The notes under the pieces: model-generated
Told to the model about the DNA's origin: nothing
Seen by the model: only the letters and a program-made list of their open reading frames with translations
The model's database searches: none
In this document: positions 30,713-39,235 of the stretch, piece by piece
How the letters are laid out: each line of letters opens with the position of its first letter
How positions within the stretch are numbered: position 1 is the first letter of the stretch
Program-made: the position numbers and the translations under genes
Origin: Clostridiales bacterium
GTDB lineage: Bacteria > Bacillota > Clostridia > Oscillospirales > Acutalibacteraceae
Assembly: GCA_012519975.1 (NCBI GenBank)
Contig: JAAYPE010000039.1
Span: 1 to 53,968 of the forward strand
DNA: 53,968 bases
Reading direction: 5' to 3'

Positions 30713-32583
30713 CTTTTGCCCTCCTTCTCAAGATAAATCAACAAAACAGAAATGTCAGCAGGGCTAACTCCAGAAATTCTGCTTGCCTGACCAACATTTG
30801 CAGGACGAATTTTTTCAAGCTTTTCCCTTGCTTCAATTCTCAGTCCCAAAATTTTAGAATAATCAATGTCCTGTGGCATTTCCTTACATTCAAGTCTGCG
30901 CATTTCATCAACCTGTGCCTGTTGACGCTTAATATACCCCTCATATTTTATTCCAATTTGCACTTGGTCAAAAATTTCATAATCAATATCAGGTCTAGTA
31001 ACATCAAATTTAGTCAAAGACTCATAATTAACCTGTGGACGCTTTAAAAGCTCAGACATTCTCACGCCAGATTCAATTGGAGATGTTTCACGTGAAACAA
31101 GCATATCATTAATTTCTTTAGTTGGAGAAAAAACAATAGACTCTACCCTTTTCTTTTCATTTTCTATTAGCTCACACTTTTTTAAAAACTTTTTGTATCT
31201 TTCTTCGCTAATCAACCCAATTTCATAACCAATTTTAGTAAGCCTAATATCCGCATTATCGTGACGCAAAATCAGTCTGTATTCAGAGCGAGAAGTCATC
31301 ATTCTATAAGGATCAGAGCATCCCTTTGTAACCAAATCGTCAATCAAAGTTCCAATGTAAGAACTTGCCCTATCCAAAACGAGTGGTTTTTTTCCCTTAA
31401 TTTTATGAACAGCATTAATTCCCGCAACAAGCCCCTGTGCTGCTGCCTCTTCATATCCACTTGAGCCGTTAAATTGGCCAGCACCAAATAGACCGTCATA
31501 GTCTAAAAATTCAAGACTATTTTTAAGCATTAATGGGTCAACACATTCATATTCTATTGCATATCCCGTCCTAATTATTTCAATATTCTCAAATCCGGGT
31601 ATAGTTTTCATAAATTTTAATTGAACATCTTCAGGCAAAGACGATGAAAGCCCTTGAAGATACATTTCTTGAGTATTAAGACCACAAGGCTCTACAAAAA
31701 CTTGATGCCTTTGCTTATCAGCAAATCTAACAATCTTGTCTTCAAAGCTTGGACAATAACGAGGCCCTACCCCCTCAATTTTTCCACCATAAAGTGGAGA
31801 TAAATGCAAATTATCTAAAATAACCTTTTTAGTCTCTTCATTTGTATAAGTCATATAACAAACAGCCTTGTTGCAAGCCTCAATAGGTGATTCAAAAGAA
31901 AAAACAACAGGCTTTTCATCACCATCTTGAACCTCAAGAACAGAAAAATCAATGCTTTTTTTATTTACTCTCGCAGGGGTACCCGTTTTAAAGCGCCTTG
32001 TCATAATTCCAAGTTCCCTTAGTGAATCAACAAGCGCATTAGAAGGAAACATTCCGTCCGGCCCACTTTCATATGAAACATCTCCAATATGTATCATTCC
32101 GCCAAGGAAAGTTCCAGTTGCAAGAATAACACATTTAGCCGTAAAAAAAGTATTAAGCCTTGTACGAAGCTCCCATAATCCATCATCACGCTTTTTAATG
32201 TCCATAACTTCAGCCTGTTTAAAATCAAGATTTTCTTGCTTTTCAATACAATTTTTCATATATCCCGCATAATCTCTACGGTCGATTTGCGCCCTAGGAC
32301 TATGAACTGCAGGACCTTTACCAAGGTTTAGCATCCTGCTTTGAATCATTGTTTTATCAGCAGCTTTTGCCATTTCACCACCAAGAGAGTCAATTTCACG
32401 AACCAAATGTCCCTTAGAAGTTCCGCCAATAGAAGGGTTGCAAGGCAAATCCCCTACCCAGTCTGCATTTATAGTAAAAATACAAGTTTTACAACCAAGA
32501 CGAGCGCTAGCGAGTGCCGCCTCAATGCCTGCGTGCCCACCACCAATAACTATAACCTCATAATGTTTTGCAAGGTGTTCCAT
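30709..32583 (-). CDS. mnmG: tRNA uridine-5-carboxymethylaminomethyl modification enzyme MnmG
   Basis: A 624-residue FAD protein which, with MnmE, modifies wobble U34 of several tRNAs. Marks are the FAD motif GGGHAGIEAALASARLG at the N-terminus, NPSIGGTSKGHLVREIDSLGG, TGTPARVNK and the C-terminal RPANVGQASRISGVSPADIS segment. Length is standard. The gene carries a perfect parS (31084-31099), read as Val-Ser-Arg-Glu-Thr in the protein. It lies 66 bp after mnmE and overlaps rsmG. Confidence 0.97.
   Translation of the reverse strand: MEHLAKHYEVIVIGGGHAGIEAALASARLGCKTCIFTINADWVGDLPCNPSIGGTSKGHLVREIDSLGGEMAKAADKTMIQSRMLNLGKGPAVHSPRAQIDRRDYAGYMKNCIEKQENLDFKQAEVMDIKKRDDGLWELRTRLNTFFTAKCVILATGTFLGGMIHIGDVSYESGPDGMFPSNALVDSLRELGIMTRRFKTGTPARVNKKSIDFSVLEVQDGDEKPVVFSFESPIEACNKAVCYMTYTNEETKKVILDNLHLSPLYGGKIEGVGPRYCPSFEDKIVRFADKQRHQVFVEPCGLNTQEMYLQGLSSSLPEDVQLKFMKTIPGFENIEIIRTGYAIEYECVDPLMLKNSLEFLDYDGLFGAGQFNGSSGYEEAAAQGLVAGINAVHKIKGKKPLVLDRASSYIGTLIDDLVTKGCSDPYRMMTSRSEYRLILRHDNADIRLTKIGYEIGLISEERYKKFLKKCELIENEKKRVESIVFSPTKEINDMLVSRETSPIESGVRMSELLKRPQVNYESLTKFDVTRPDIDYEIFDQVQIGIKYEGYIKRQQAQVDEMRRLECKEMPQDIDYSKILGLRIEAREKLEKIRPANVGQASRISGVSPADISVLLIYLEKEGKR
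31084..31099. promoter_or_regulatory. parS centromere site 2 (inside mnmG)
   Basis: TGTTTCACGTGAAACA, a perfect match, 6.6 kb from dnaA and 3 kb from site 1. It is translated as VSRET within MnmG, so it is under both coding and DNA-site constraint. Confidence 0.97.
32067..32081. promoter_or_regulatory. parS-like palindrome in mnmG
   Basis: Second copy of TTTCATATGAAACAT, 1.4 kb from the one in rsmG, with the true parS between them. Confidence 0.3.
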
Positions 32584-32649
32584 ATTTTTCTCCTAATATC
32601 AATCTAATTTAACAAAATCTAAAAAAATGTTTAAATTTATCTTATAAAT

Positions 32650-34014
32650 CTATTTTCCAACGCAAAATCTTTCAAAAACCTTGTCAACAACAGCGTCGCT
32701 AACTTTTTTACCTGTCATTTCAAGCAAACTTTCAATCGCCCCATCGGTGCTAACATTAATAGCATCCATAGTAAGACCACTTTCAATTGCAAAAATTGCT
32801 TCATCAACACATTCAATTGCTCGTTTGCAACAATCTCTTTGTCTTTCTGTTGCAAGCATTGCGGCACTTGTATCAAATTCTTGTGTTCCAAGCGTATTTT
32901 CAATTGCATTTTTCAAATCATCATATCCCTGCAAGTTTACAGCAGAAATATAAACAATATGACCTACATAATTTTTAATTTCCTGTTCATCAAAAACAAT
33001 AGGTAAATCCGTTTTGTTAATTACTGCAATGCTTTTTTTATTTCTACAAAGCTCTAAAAGCTTATAATCCTCATTATTTAACTTTTCAGACGCATCAAAA
33101 ACGCAAATAACAAGCCCCGAACGATTGAGTTTTTCTTTAGCCATCTCAATGCCAATGCTTTCAACAGGGTCATCACTATTTCTAATTCCCGCAGTGTCAG
33201 CAAGCCTTAAAACAACATTGCCAATTCTCACTGTTTCTTCAATAATATCACGAGTTGTACCAGCATAAGATGTTACAATTGAACGCTTTGTTCCAATTAA
33301 CATATTCATAAGCGTGGATTTACCAACATTTGGACGACCAACAATCGCAGTTTCAACACCTTGAGTTATTGCTTGCCCTGCGTCAAATTCTAAAAGCAAT
33401 TTTTCAAGTTCATTTCTAGCATTTTTATAGTCAATCAATAAAGAGCTAAAGTCCAGCTCCTCAATATCTTCATCTGGATAGTCAACCCACACAGACATAT
33501 GAGCCGCTGCAGACAAAAATACATCTAATATTTTATTTATTTTTTTGCTAAGTGCCCCATCCAAAGCATTCAGTGCAGCCATTGATGCCTGTTCACCGTG
33601 TGCTGAAATAATATTCATTACCGACTCTGCTTCTGTAAGGTCAAGTCTACCATTTAAAAAAGCCCTTTTTGTAAATTCACCGGGCAAAGCTGACCTTGCA
33701 CCATTTTCTAAAACAACCCTCAAAACTCGTTGCATTACAAAAAGACCACCGTGACACGAAAATTCTACAACATTTTCACCTGTATAGCTTTTTGGTGCCT
33801 TAAAAACCAGTGCAATTGCCTCATCTACAGCCAACTGCTTGTCCATAATCATACCATATACTGCACGATAACCCTCCAATTCGCTCAAAAGGAGGTTGTT
33901 TTTTGATTTAAAAACCCTATCAGCAATCTCTATTGCCCTGCTACCAGAAATTCTAACAATTCCAATACCACCAACTGCGTTTGGAGTAGCTATTGCGGCT
34001 ATTGTATCTTGCAT
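32650..34014 (-). CDS. mnmE: tRNA modification GTPase MnmE
   Basis: A 454-residue GTPase partner of MnmG. The N-terminal folate-binding part starts MQDTIAAIATPNAVGGIGIVR. The G domain has G1 GRPNVGKSTL, G3 DTAGI and G4 NKTD. It ends in FCVGK, the conserved C-terminal CxGK. The ATG is chosen from AGGTG and from the family start; a longer frame upstream has no such support. It is preceded by 366 bp of AT-rich DNA (34015-34380) that holds only the jag terminator and a rough 88-bp duplication. Confidence 0.97.
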   Translation of the reverse strand: MQDTIAAIATPNAVGGIGIVRISGSRAIEIADRVFKSKNNLLLSELEGYRAVYGMIMDKQLAVDEAIALVFKAPKSYTGENVVEFSCHGGLFVMQRVLRVVLENGARSALPGEFTKRAFLNGRLDLTEAESVMNIISAHGEQASMAALNALDGALSKKINKILDVFLSAAAHMSVWVDYPDEDIEELDFSSLLIDYKNARNELEKLLLEFDAGQAITQGVETAIVGRPNVGKSTLMNMLIGTKRSIVTSYAGTTRDIIEETVRIGNVVLRLADTAGIRNSDDPVESIGIEMAKEKLNRSGLVICVFDASEKLNNEDYKLLELCRNKKSIAVINKTDLPIVFDEQEIKNYVGHIVYISAVNLQGYDDLKNAIENTLGTQEFDTSAAMLATERQRDCCKRAIECVDEAIFAIESGLTMDAINVSTDGAIESLLEMTGKKVSDAVVDKVFERFCVGK

Positions 34015-34341
34015 TTTAACACCTGCGTTTCTGCATTTTCTGCGGTTTATTTTATCACAGTTTTTAGATTTAAACAAGTTAATAAAATCAATAACTATAT
34101 TTACTCATAAACAAATAATAAAACTATTAATATAAAATAAAAATTGCGTTCTAATTTTATTATGCTAATTTTTTTAAAAAATAAAAACAAACCATTTACA
34201 CTTTTTTAATTTTAAGAATAAGTTAATATATTATATTTTAATTATACAAAAATCGCTAAAATGAAAAATAACAATCAGTCATTTACTTTTTAAAATTAAA
34301 AAAAATAATTCAATCTATTATATTTTAACTATATAAAAATT

Positions 34342-34375
34342 CCTAAAATAAAAAGGTTGGAATTAACCAACCTTT
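34342..34375 (-). terminator. Terminator of the rpmH-rnpA-yidD-yidC-jag run
   Basis: AAAGGTTGG (34352-34360) and CCAACCTTT (34367-34375) form a perfect 9-bp stem with a 6-base loop, followed on the minus strand by TTATTTTA. Confidence 0.85.
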
Positions 34376-34380
34376 AATAA

Positions 34381-35349
34381 TTATTTATTTGTTTCAATCT
34401 TACCATAAAGAGATGTTCCAGCTGCATCAGACTTAGGTTCTCTATTTTGCGCTGATGGTGATGGCTCATACTTTTTGTTATAATCACGGCGATTATTATT
34501 GTTGTACGGTTTGCCACCCTTGTTTGAATTATAATTTTTGTTATATCCGCCTCTTTTATTATTATTTCTAGGAGGTCTACTACCACCCTCTGGAGTAATA
34601 ATAACTCTGCGGTCTGCATCAGAACCAACAGAATGAGATGAAACACCGTCCATTTCTGCAATAACAGTGTGAACAATTCTACGCTCAAACGGATTCATAG
34701 GTTCAAGAGCAACATTTCTACCATATTTGATAACACGGTTTGCGCTCTTGCGGGCAATGTCTTTAAGAGTATTTTCCCTCTTTTGACGGTAGTTTCCAAT
34801 ATTGATAGAAACCCTAACATACTCATCATCAGCCTTGCCCCTATTCGCAACAAGCCTTACTAAGTATTGAATAGAATCAAGTGTTTCTCCACGCCTACCA
34901 ATAATCAAACTATAATCATCTTCACAATTAATATTTAAATAATTTTCTCCGTCCTGCTGAGAAATCTCAATTTCAGGATTTGAAAGACCCATACCTTTAA
35001 TAATACCGAATAAGTAATCATATGCTTTTTTAATTTGCTCAGACGCATCTTTATAAGCAATTACTTTTGCAGGTGTTCTTTCTTCATCCTTTTTGTTTAC
35101 CTGATTTCTCTTTTGTGATTGATTATTATTTTTCTCTTTTTTCTCAAAAACTGGTTTTGCTACTTCTTTTTCTTCATAAAAAGCTCTAACTTTTGCAGGT
35201 GAACCGCCAAAAATGCCAAATGTCTTTTTTACAGGTAATTCTAAAACTTCAAATTGAACATCTGCTTCAACAGGAGCTGCAAGTTCCTGTATTGCAACCT
35301 GTTGAGCTTCTTCAACAGTAGCTCCAGTACCTAGTGCTTCCTTTAACAT
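34381..35349 (-). CDS. jag: Jag/KhpB RNA-binding protein
   Basis: A 322-residue RNA-binding protein encoded next to yidC, as in most Firmicutes. Domains: Jag-N (1 to about 58, ending FGIFGGSPAKVRAFYE), a charged linker, a KH domain (INCEDDYSLIIGRRGETLDSIQ, about 130-200) and an R3H domain (NPFERRIVHTVIAE, about 215-255). After R3H comes an unusual tail of about 60 residues rich in Asn, Gly, Lys, Arg and Tyr. The protein acts on many RNAs, with its partner KhpA, in growth and division. A 7-bp stem (35366-35383) lies just before its AGGAG site. Confidence 0.93.
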   Translation of the reverse strand: MLKEALGTGATVEEAQQVAIQELAAPVEADVQFEVLELPVKKTFGIFGGSPAKVRAFYEEKEVAKPVFEKKEKNNNQSQKRNQVNKKDEERTPAKVIAYKDASEQIKKAYDYLFGIIKGMGLSNPEIEISQQDGENYLNINCEDDYSLIIGRRGETLDSIQYLVRLVANRGKADDEYVRVSINIGNYRQKRENTLKDIARKSANRVIKYGRNVALEPMNPFERRIVHTVIAEMDGVSSHSVGSDADRRVIITPEGGSRPPRNNNKRGGYNKNYNSNKGGKPYNNNNRRDYNKKYEPSPSAQNREPKSDAAGTSLYGKIETNK

Positions 35350-35365
35350 AATTTAATCTCCTAAC

Positions 35366-35383
35366 CTACCATCATTATGGTAG
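35366..35383 (-). promoter_or_regulatory. Small hairpin in the jag leader
   Basis: CTACCAT and ATGGTAG pair around a 4-base loop a few bases before the jag ribosome-binding site. It might modulate translation; there is no further evidence. Confidence 0.3.
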
Positions 35384-35467
35384 AAATATATTGATAAACC
35401 GCTAAATTATAGGATAAATATAAAATAGAAGATGTAAATAGCGATTTATATTCAAAAATAAAATAAT

Positions 35468-36412
35468 CTAATTTTCATTATTTAAATATTCAGTATTAAT
35501 TTTAACAGATTTCTCTTTTGAAAGTCTAACAATAGTTTCATCAACCATAATCTTTGCCAAGACTTTTTCTGGGCTATGTGTGTGATTTAGCACAACCATT
35601 TGTACAAATGAAAGCAAACTGTTAAGTGCCCAATAAATACCAATTCCTACAGGGAATGTAAAAGCAAGCCAAAGAGACATAAAGGGCATAAATAAAAATG
35701 TGCAACCCATTGCTGGATTTTTTGCCATTTCAGGATTTGTCTTTTTCTGTCTAATAAAGCTATAAATAGTAGTAAGCATAGCAAATGAAAAAGAAAGAAT
35801 AGGAACAATTACAAGAATTTTTGAAGCACTCGGGTCATTTGGAGATATTCCAAGCGGCATTCCTAGAATTGTAAAATCAAAATTACGAATTTTATCAAAA
35901 ACATCGCCACTAACATTTGGTAAAGCTGCCTGAATTTCATCAATTTTTGATAGTGTTTTTATTTCCATAAGTCTTTCGTTATTGCCCTCTAAAACACCAA
36001 TTTCTCTACCTGTTTTAATAATTTGGTCAACGATATCTTTAGGCATTCTTAAAATATAGGACAAAGGTTTATAAATAGCACCATAAAGCCCCATGATTAT
36101 AGGCATTTGAATAAGAAGTGGAAGACAACCGCCAGTCATCGCACCATAACCCTCTTTTTCATAAAAAGCTTGCATTTCTTCATTAAGTTTTTGTTGGTCG
36201 CCTGCATACTTTTTTCTAATTTTATCAAGCTTTGCACGAGTACGCTGAGATGCAGCTTGGGTTTTTTGCTGGCTAATAGAAGTCGGTAAAAGAACAAGTT
36301 TTGCAACAATTGTAAAAACTACAAGGGCTACTCCATAATTATTATTAAAAATTCTATAGAATAAACCAAGTATCATTCCAAACGGGTATGAGATTATATC
36401 ATAAAAGCCCAT
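35468..36412 (-). CDS. yidC: YidC/OxaA membrane-protein insertase
   Basis: A 314-residue insertase of the Gram-positive (SpoIIIJ) kind, without the large periplasmic domain of Gram-negatives. Membrane segments are at about 25-45, 95-120, 205-225 and 245-275. The cytosolic hairpin between the first two is the charged QRTRAKLDKIRKKY segment, and the hydrophilic groove Arg expected before KTQAASQ is replaced by the region LLPTSISQQ. The loop between segments 2 and 3 is long (about 80 residues). Start ATG after GGAGGGG. It works with SecYEG or alone. The gene is followed by jag after 118 bp. Confidence 0.93.
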   Translation of the reverse strand: MGFYDIISYPFGMILGLFYRIFNNNYGVALVVFTIVAKLVLLPTSISQQKTQAASQRTRAKLDKIRKKYAGDQQKLNEEMQAFYEKEGYGAMTGGCLPLLIQMPIIMGLYGAIYKPLSYILRMPKDIVDQIIKTGREIGVLEGNNERLMEIKTLSKIDEIQAALPNVSGDVFDKIRNFDFTILGMPLGISPNDPSASKILVIVPILSFSFAMLTTIYSFIRQKKTNPEMAKNPAMGCTFLFMPFMSLWLAFTFPVGIGIYWALNSLLSFVQMVVLNHTHSPEKVLAKIMVDETIVRLSKEKSVKINTEYLNNEN

Positions 36413-36434
36413 TCATTCCCCTCCTTATCAACAA

Positions 36435-36668
36435 TTAAAAATAATATTCCCTTTTTTTGGGAACAGGGTCAAACCCTCCGCTAGTAAGTGGACTGCATCG
36501 AACAAGCCTCCACAAAGCAAGTGCAGAGCCTTTAAAAACACCGAATCGCTCAAGAGAAGTAATAGCATATTGTGAGCAAGTAGGATAGAATTTGCACATC
36601 GCAGGTTTGTTAGGAGAAATTTTGCGACGATAAAATTCAATAGAAGAAATTAAAATTTTTTTAATCAT
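36435..36668 (-). CDS. yidD: Membrane protein insertion efficiency factor YidD
   Basis: A 77-residue protein with the conserved core FYPTCSQYA and ALWRLVRCSPLTSGGFDPVP, the invariable pattern of YidD. An N-terminal amphipathic helix places it at the inner membrane face. It overlaps rnpA by eight bases and lies 22 bp before yidC, the standard order. Confidence 0.95.
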   Translation of the reverse strand: MIKKILISSIEFYRRKISPNKPAMCKFYPTCSQYAITSLERFGVFKGSALALWRLVRCSPLTSGGFDPVPKKREYYF

Positions 36669-37002
36669 CTTTTATAACACCCGCAAGCTTTAATTGGCTT
36701 AGCATAATTTTAGAAATATCCGTGCTTTTAAGACTCCTTGTCCTAACTCTTGCGACAAAAACAATGTCATAATTGCCATCAATTTTGTCATAAATATCGT
36801 AAAAAGCAGCTTTAATAAGCCTCTTAGAACGATTACGCTCAACAGCATTTCCAATTTTTTTACTAGTAGTAATCCCAATACGACAAATACCCGCACGGTT
36901 TTTTAACACATAGGTCACCAGTGCAGGATTTGTATAGGACCGACCCCTAGCGTAAAGTCGGCGAAAGTCTGTATTGCGGTTTAATGTAACTATTTTAGGC
37001 AA
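36661..37002 (-). CDS. rnpA: Ribonuclease P protein component
   Basis: A 113-residue basic protein that helps RNase P RNA mature tRNA 5' ends. The RNR-like motif is NRSKRLIKAAFY, and the start is MPKIVTLNRNTDFRRLYARG, the typical N-terminus. I chose the TTG start, with GGAAG eight bases upstream, because it gives the family length; a longer frame upstream has no ribosome-binding site. It is coupled to yidD and follows rpmH by 48 bp. Confidence 0.93.
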   Translation of the reverse strand: MPKIVTLNRNTDFRRLYARGRSYTNPALVTYVLKNRAGICRIGITTSKKIGNAVERNRSKRLIKAAFYDIYDKIDGNYDIVFVARVRTRSLKSTDISKIMLSQLKLAGVIKDD

Positions 37003-37050
37003 GATAATCTTCCGTTCTAAATTATTACACAAACAATTTACAATCAAAAA

Positions 37051-37185
37051 TTATGCAGAAAGTTGTTTTCTTCCCTTAGCCCTACGACGAGCAAGAACTT
37101 TACGGCCATTTTTGTCAGCCATTCTTTTTCTAAAACCATGTTCTTTACTACGATGACGCTTCTTGGGTTGGAATGTCCTTTTCAT
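37051..37185 (-). CDS. rpmH: Ribosomal protein L34
   Basis: A 44-residue basic protein starting [20 protein letters not shown] and ending GRKQLSA, a full match to the L34 pattern. GGGGGGAT lies before the ATG. Its promoter at 37270-37299 is near-perfect. First gene of the run rpmH-rnpA-yidD-yidC-jag. Confidence 0.97.
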   Translation of the reverse strand: MKRTFQPKKRHRSKEHGFRKRMADKNGRKVLARRRAKGRKQLSA

Positions 37186-37269
37186 AAAAATATCCCCCCG
37201 TTCACTGATTTTTATATATCAATAATCAGCTACCTGTTATTGACTGTTAAATATGTCTTGCAAGGGGTT

Positions 37270-37299
37270 ATTATATAATACTATTAACCACTGTGTCAA
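37270..37299 (-). promoter_or_regulatory. rpmH promoter
   Basis: On the minus strand TTGACA (37294-37299) and TATAAT (37270-37275), both perfect, are spaced by 18 bp. This is the strongest promoter match in the window, fitting a ribosomal protein operon. Confidence 0.85.
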
Positions 37300-37343
37300 T
37301 GCTATTTTGTAAAAAAATTATTAATTTATCATACTTTTTCAAG

Positions 37344-37370
37344 TTTTGTTGCACAAATCCTGCAACAAAC
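37344..37370 (+). promoter_or_regulatory. Inverted repeat between rpmH and dnaA
   Basis: TTTTGTTGC, nine bases, GCAACAAAC: near-perfect arms. It stands about 50 bp upstream of the rpmH -35 box and 90 bp upstream of the dnaA -35 box. It contains TGTTGCACA, which matches the DnaA box TTATNCACA in seven of nine positions. The same repeat, 22 of 27 bases, stands in front of the phage-like cluster (14226-14252). Confidence 0.55.
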
Positions 37371-37432
37371 CCTGTTCTTAAAACTATAAGTGAAATAGTA
37401 TTTAATAAAAAAGAAATCAAAAAAATTTTTGC

Positions 37433-37462
37433 TAGACAAATTTTACAATTAATGTTTATAAT
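37433..37462 (+). promoter_or_regulatory. Likely dnaA promoter
   Basis: TAGACA (37433-37438) and a perfect TATAAT (37457-37462) are spaced by 18 bp, 229 bp before the dnaA ATG. The long leader to 37690 holds one DnaA-type box (37513-37521) and is otherwise AT-rich. Confidence 0.5.
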
Positions 37463-37512
37463 TTTGATACATTTAATGATAATTTGTCAAATAAAAAATA
37501 TTAAATCAATCT

Positions 37513-37521
37513 TTTTCCACA
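37513..37521 (+). promoter_or_regulatory. DnaA-type box upstream of dnaA
   Basis: TTTTCCACA, one mismatch from TTATCCACA and identical to the two boxes after dnaA. It fits the upstream half of a bipartite Gram-positive origin and self-control of dnaA. Confidence 0.55.
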
Positions 37522-37690
37522 ATACTATTTTAAATGTTGAAAAAGGATGGGTTTTGTGGTAGAATTTATGGGATATAAAAGTTTGGATAATCAGCATTAT
37601 TTTAATGCAAACGGACCTTTGCAATGTGTGATGAACGCACTGGAAAAAGATAAATTTTTAAATAAAGAAAGAACAGGGGAGCATAAATTA

Positions 37691-39004
37691 ATGGAATCAT
37701 ATTTGGAGCTTTGGCAGGTTGTTCGTGAGTATTGCAAATCTCATGTAACAGAAACAGTCTATAATCTTTGGCTTGAACCTCTTGAACTTGTAAGTTTTGA
37801 AGAGGATAAAGTTGTGTTGTCTGTTAATGAATTTAAACGCAATATAATCAACAATAAATTTATAGACCTTTTAAATGATGCTTTTGAAAGCACTCTTGGT
37901 TTTAAAATTGATATTGAAATAATCGCTCCTGATTCTTCAGAACTTCAAAGCAAAGAAGAAAAAAAGAAAAAAGTTAATGAGAGCTTTGACAAATTCGATT
38001 ATACCTTTGAAACATTCATAGTAGGCCCATCAAACAAGTTTGCACACGCAGCAGCTCAGGCAGTTGCCGCAACACCAGGGCAAACATATAACCCTTTGTT
38101 TATTTATGGTAACTCAGGGCTTGGCAAAACTCACTTGCTCAACGCAATTTGTTATGAAATTAAAGACAATAATCCAGATTCAAAAATTATATACACCACA
38201 GGTGAAGATTTTACAAACGAGCTTGTAAGCAGTATTCAAAACAAAACAATGGGAGAATTTCATAACAAATATCGTACAGTTGACGCACTGTTGGTTGACG
38301 ATGTTCAGTTCATTGGTGGCAAAATTCAAACAGAAGAGGAATTTTTCCATACCTTTAATACACTGGCACAAGCAAATAAACAAATTGTTTTAACATCCGA
38401 TAGGCCACCAAAAGAAATTCAAACACTTGAGGATAGAATTAGAACTAGATTTGAATCAGGCCTTCTAGCAGACATTCAGCCACCAGATATTGAAACCCGA
38501 ATGGCAATTATCCGTAGAAAAGCGGATATGTTTAACCTTGCTATTCCTGATGAGGTAGTCCAATATCTAGCTGAAAAAATCAAAAGCAATATCCGTCAGC
38601 TCGAAGGAGCCGTTAAAAAGCTCAATGCTTACTATACAATTGATGGTCACGCACCGTCAATAATCCTTGCACAAAAAGCAATTAAAGATATAACAAGTGA
38701 TAGTCAGCCTGTTCCGGTTACTATTGAAAAGATTTTAACAGAGGTTTCAAGGACATTTGGAACATCGGTTGAAAATATACGCTCTGATAAAAGAAACGCA
38801 AATATTTCTAAAGCTCGCCAAGCTGCAATGTATATTGTTCGCGAGGTTACAGGGCTTTCTATGGAGCAAATAGGTGTTGAATTCGGAAATAAACACCACT
38901 CAACTGTCATATACAATATAAGAGAAGCGGAAAAAGATATGAACTCTAACCCCACCGTAAAAGCAACAATTCAAGACATAATAAGTAATGTAAGAGGGGA
39001 ATAG
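37691..39004 (+). CDS. dnaA: DnaA replication initiator
   Basis: A 437-residue AAA+ initiator. Domain I starts MESYLELWQVVREYC; domain III has Walker A GNSGLGKTHLL and Walker B LLVDDVQF, and sensor TSDRPP; domain IV has GNKHHSTVIYNI, the DnaA-box reading motif. The ATG is chosen from AGGGGAG and the family N-terminus; a longer frame starts in the leader. Genes run away from it on both sides, so this is the origin. Boxes lie on both flanks. Confidence 0.97.
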   Translation: MESYLELWQVVREYCKSHVTETVYNLWLEPLELVSFEEDKVVLSVNEFKRNIINNKFIDLLNDAFESTLGFKIDIEIIAPDSSELQSKEEKKKKVNESFDKFDYTFETFIVGPSNKFAHAAAQAVAATPGQTYNPLFIYGNSGLGKTHLLNAICYEIKDNNPDSKIIYTTGEDFTNELVSSIQNKTMGEFHNKYRTVDALLVDDVQFIGGKIQTEEEFFHTFNTLAQANKQIVLTSDRPPKEIQTLEDRIRTRFESGLLADIQPPDIETRMAIIRRKADMFNLAIPDEVVQYLAEKIKSNIRQLEGAVKKLNAYYTIDGHAPSIILAQKAIKDITSDSQPVPVTIEKILTEVSRTFGTSVENIRSDKRNANISKARQAAMYIVREVTGLSMEQIGVEFGNKHHSTVIYNIREAEKDMNSNPTVKATIQDIISNVRGE

Positions 39005-39052
39005 TTTTCCACATTTTCATTGTTAATTAACAATGAGTTTTCCACATTTTCC
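39004..39052 (+). other. Core of oriC: paired DnaA-type boxes around an 18-bp palindrome
   Basis: GTTTTCCACATTTTC occurs at 39004-39018 and again at 39037-39051, exactly 33 bp apart (about three helix turns). Between them is the perfect palindrome CATTGTTAATTAACAATG (39018-39035). Weaker boxes follow near 39108-39114 and 39161-39169, with AT-rich DNA suited to unwinding up to the dnaN start at 39236. Known: in Gram-positives the unwinding site lies between dnaA and dnaN. Inferred: this is that site. Confidence 0.7.
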
Positions 39053-39235
39053 ATAGTGAGTATTTTTACTAACAACTTTTAACATTTTTATAAACACAAA
39101 CATAACAATAACTTTTCCATAAAAACCCAGTGTTTATTAATGTTTCAAAAGTTTTCCGAAAATTCCACACCCCTTACTAATAATACTATAAATTATTTTA
39201 GTTATCTTTGTTTTATAAGACACGGAGGAGAAAAG

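Noticed and set aside
34080..34340. Small gene or RNA in the AT-rich space between mnmE and jag
   Set aside because: Only a rough 88-bp duplication of AT-rich sequence is visible, with no promoter, stem or frame that stands out.
37547..37690. A longer DnaA N-terminus starting at 37547
   Set aside because: The extra 48 codons have no ribosome-binding site and no likeness to DnaA domain I, while the ATG at 37691 has both.
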